Positions 5,875 through 6,397 of a DNA stretch of 6,397 nt are shown here, piece by piece. The notes beneath the pieces are model-generated. The model did not search any database. It saw only the letters and a list, made by a program, of their open reading frames with translations, and was not told the DNA's origin. The stretch lies in contig JAJRCM010000007.1 of the NCBI GenBank assembly GCA_028678965.1, positions 1 through 6,397 of the forward strand, written 5' to 3'. This stretch comes from Methanomicrobiales archaeon. Its GTDB lineage: Archaea > Halobacteriota > Methanomicrobia > Methanomicrobiales > JACTUA01. A program made the translations under genes and the position numbers. Every line of letters starts with the position of its first letter. Positions within the stretch are counted from its first letter, which is position 1.

Positions 5875-6397
5875 TCAGGTCATTTTGAGTAATTTTATCG
5901 CCGATGGCCGTTTTATTATCCCCTTGAAATCCTTTGCGGCGATCACCTCAAGACCATGGAGAGTAAAGCTGTCGAGGAGCTTCTGATCGACCACCCGGTC
6001 AATGACCACACCGGTAATGGTGCCATTCACCTCGTTGAGAGCGCGCTCAATTTCATCTGCCCGAACCTCACGGAGAATGCTGAAGTCCGATGAAAGGAGA
6101 CGGGCGATCGTCCGACCCTGGACATCTTTCATGTGCTGTGCGATGCTGAAGGGATGAGTACCTACGGTGTCACCTGAACCCGATGTATCCACCTTTTCTG
6201 TGATGAGTGGGGGCCGGCTATTCATAACCTGAGTATCACCTTCTATCGCCTTGAACTGCTGATCTATTCCCTCTCGCTGGTCGAATTGCTCCCGTACCAG
6301 CTCCGCCGGGACCTTATTTCGCAGAGCTTTGGTGATCTCCTTTCGGGACATCTCCTCGACGCTCCTTCCACGAGGGGAGAAGGCAACGTAATCGATA
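5875..6397 (-). CDS. dnaG: Archaeal DnaG-type primase, C-terminal part (cut by window edge)
   Basis: The window holds the last 173 codons. The frame stays open to the right edge and reads IDYVAFSPRGRSVEEMSRKEI, so the first ATG at 6349-6351 is internal and not the start. In archaeal DnaG this block follows directly after the Toprim catalytic domain, which lies outside the window. It continues with TKALRNKVPAEL, then a low-complexity linker, and a C-terminal domain containing HMKDVQGRTIARLL, a VIDRVVDQKLLDS segment and a closing KRPSAIKLLK. Archaeal DnaG has primase activity in vitro and associates with the RNA-degrading exosome, the latter considered its main cellular role. The visible part is intact, ending in TGA. 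A T-rich tract and then the UPF0058 gene follow on the same strand. Confidence 0.93.
   Translation of the reverse strand, partial: IDYVAFSPRGRSVEEMSRKEITKALRNKVPAELVREQFDQREGIDQQFKAIEGDTQVMNSRPPLITEKVDTSGSGDTVGTHPFSIAQHMKDVQGRTIARLLSSDFSILREVRADEIERALNEVNGTITGVVIDRVVDQKLLDSFTLHGLEVIAAKDFKGIIKRPSAIKLLKMT

Noticed and set aside
1..6397. Search by eye for CRISPR repeats, insertion sequences, tRNA genes or defence systems
   Set aside because: No regularly spaced repeats, transposase motifs, tRNA-like cloverleaf or defence domains were seen; the coding content is core metabolism.

Overview
The window reads as chromosomal DNA of a methanogenic euryarchaeon, most likely of the Methanomicrobiales. 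Four points support this: an archaeal-type DnaG primase end, an archaeal CDP-archaeol synthase (CarS), a radical-SAM protein of the tetraether-lipid-synthase (Tes, MJ0619-like) type, and a UPF0058 protein found only in archaea. Shine-Dalgarno matches are GGTGA/GAGGGA-like. The lineage is inferred from protein character; no rRNA is present.

Layout. Positions 1-2856 on the minus strand hold a compact cluster, in transcription order carS, pyrE, purD and argF (argF runs off the left edge). carS/pyrE and purD/argF overlap at their ends, and about 32 bp separate pyrE from purD. This joins membrane-lipid, pyrimidine, purine and arginine synthesis. One link is direct: PyrE feeds UMP and so CTP, and CTP is the nucleotide substrate of CarS. 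An 80-bp intergenic region (2857-2936) containing an imperfect tandem repeat separates carS from the divergent plus-strand tes-like gene (2937-4394). The lipid-activation enzyme and the probable tetraether synthase therefore face away from a shared control region.

The tes-like gene converges on an alanine dehydrogenase / ornithine cyclodeaminase family gene (4406-5344, minus). A perfect 10-bp inverted repeat (4382-4408) covers the stop codons of both genes. To the right, also on the minus strand, lie a 175-bp spacer (5345-5519), a UPF0058 gene (5520-5804), a 70-bp spacer with a T-rich tract, and the 3' end of dnaG, cut by the right edge.

No stretch over 300 bp lacks a gene. I saw no tRNA, rRNA, CRISPR array, insertion sequence or origin. 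Most genes are core archaeal housekeeping. The points most worth following up are the divergent carS/tes-like pair with its repeated promoter motif, the shared convergent hairpin, a short integrase-like peptide remnant in the spacer ahead of the alanine dehydrogenase, and the UPF0058 protein of unknown function.
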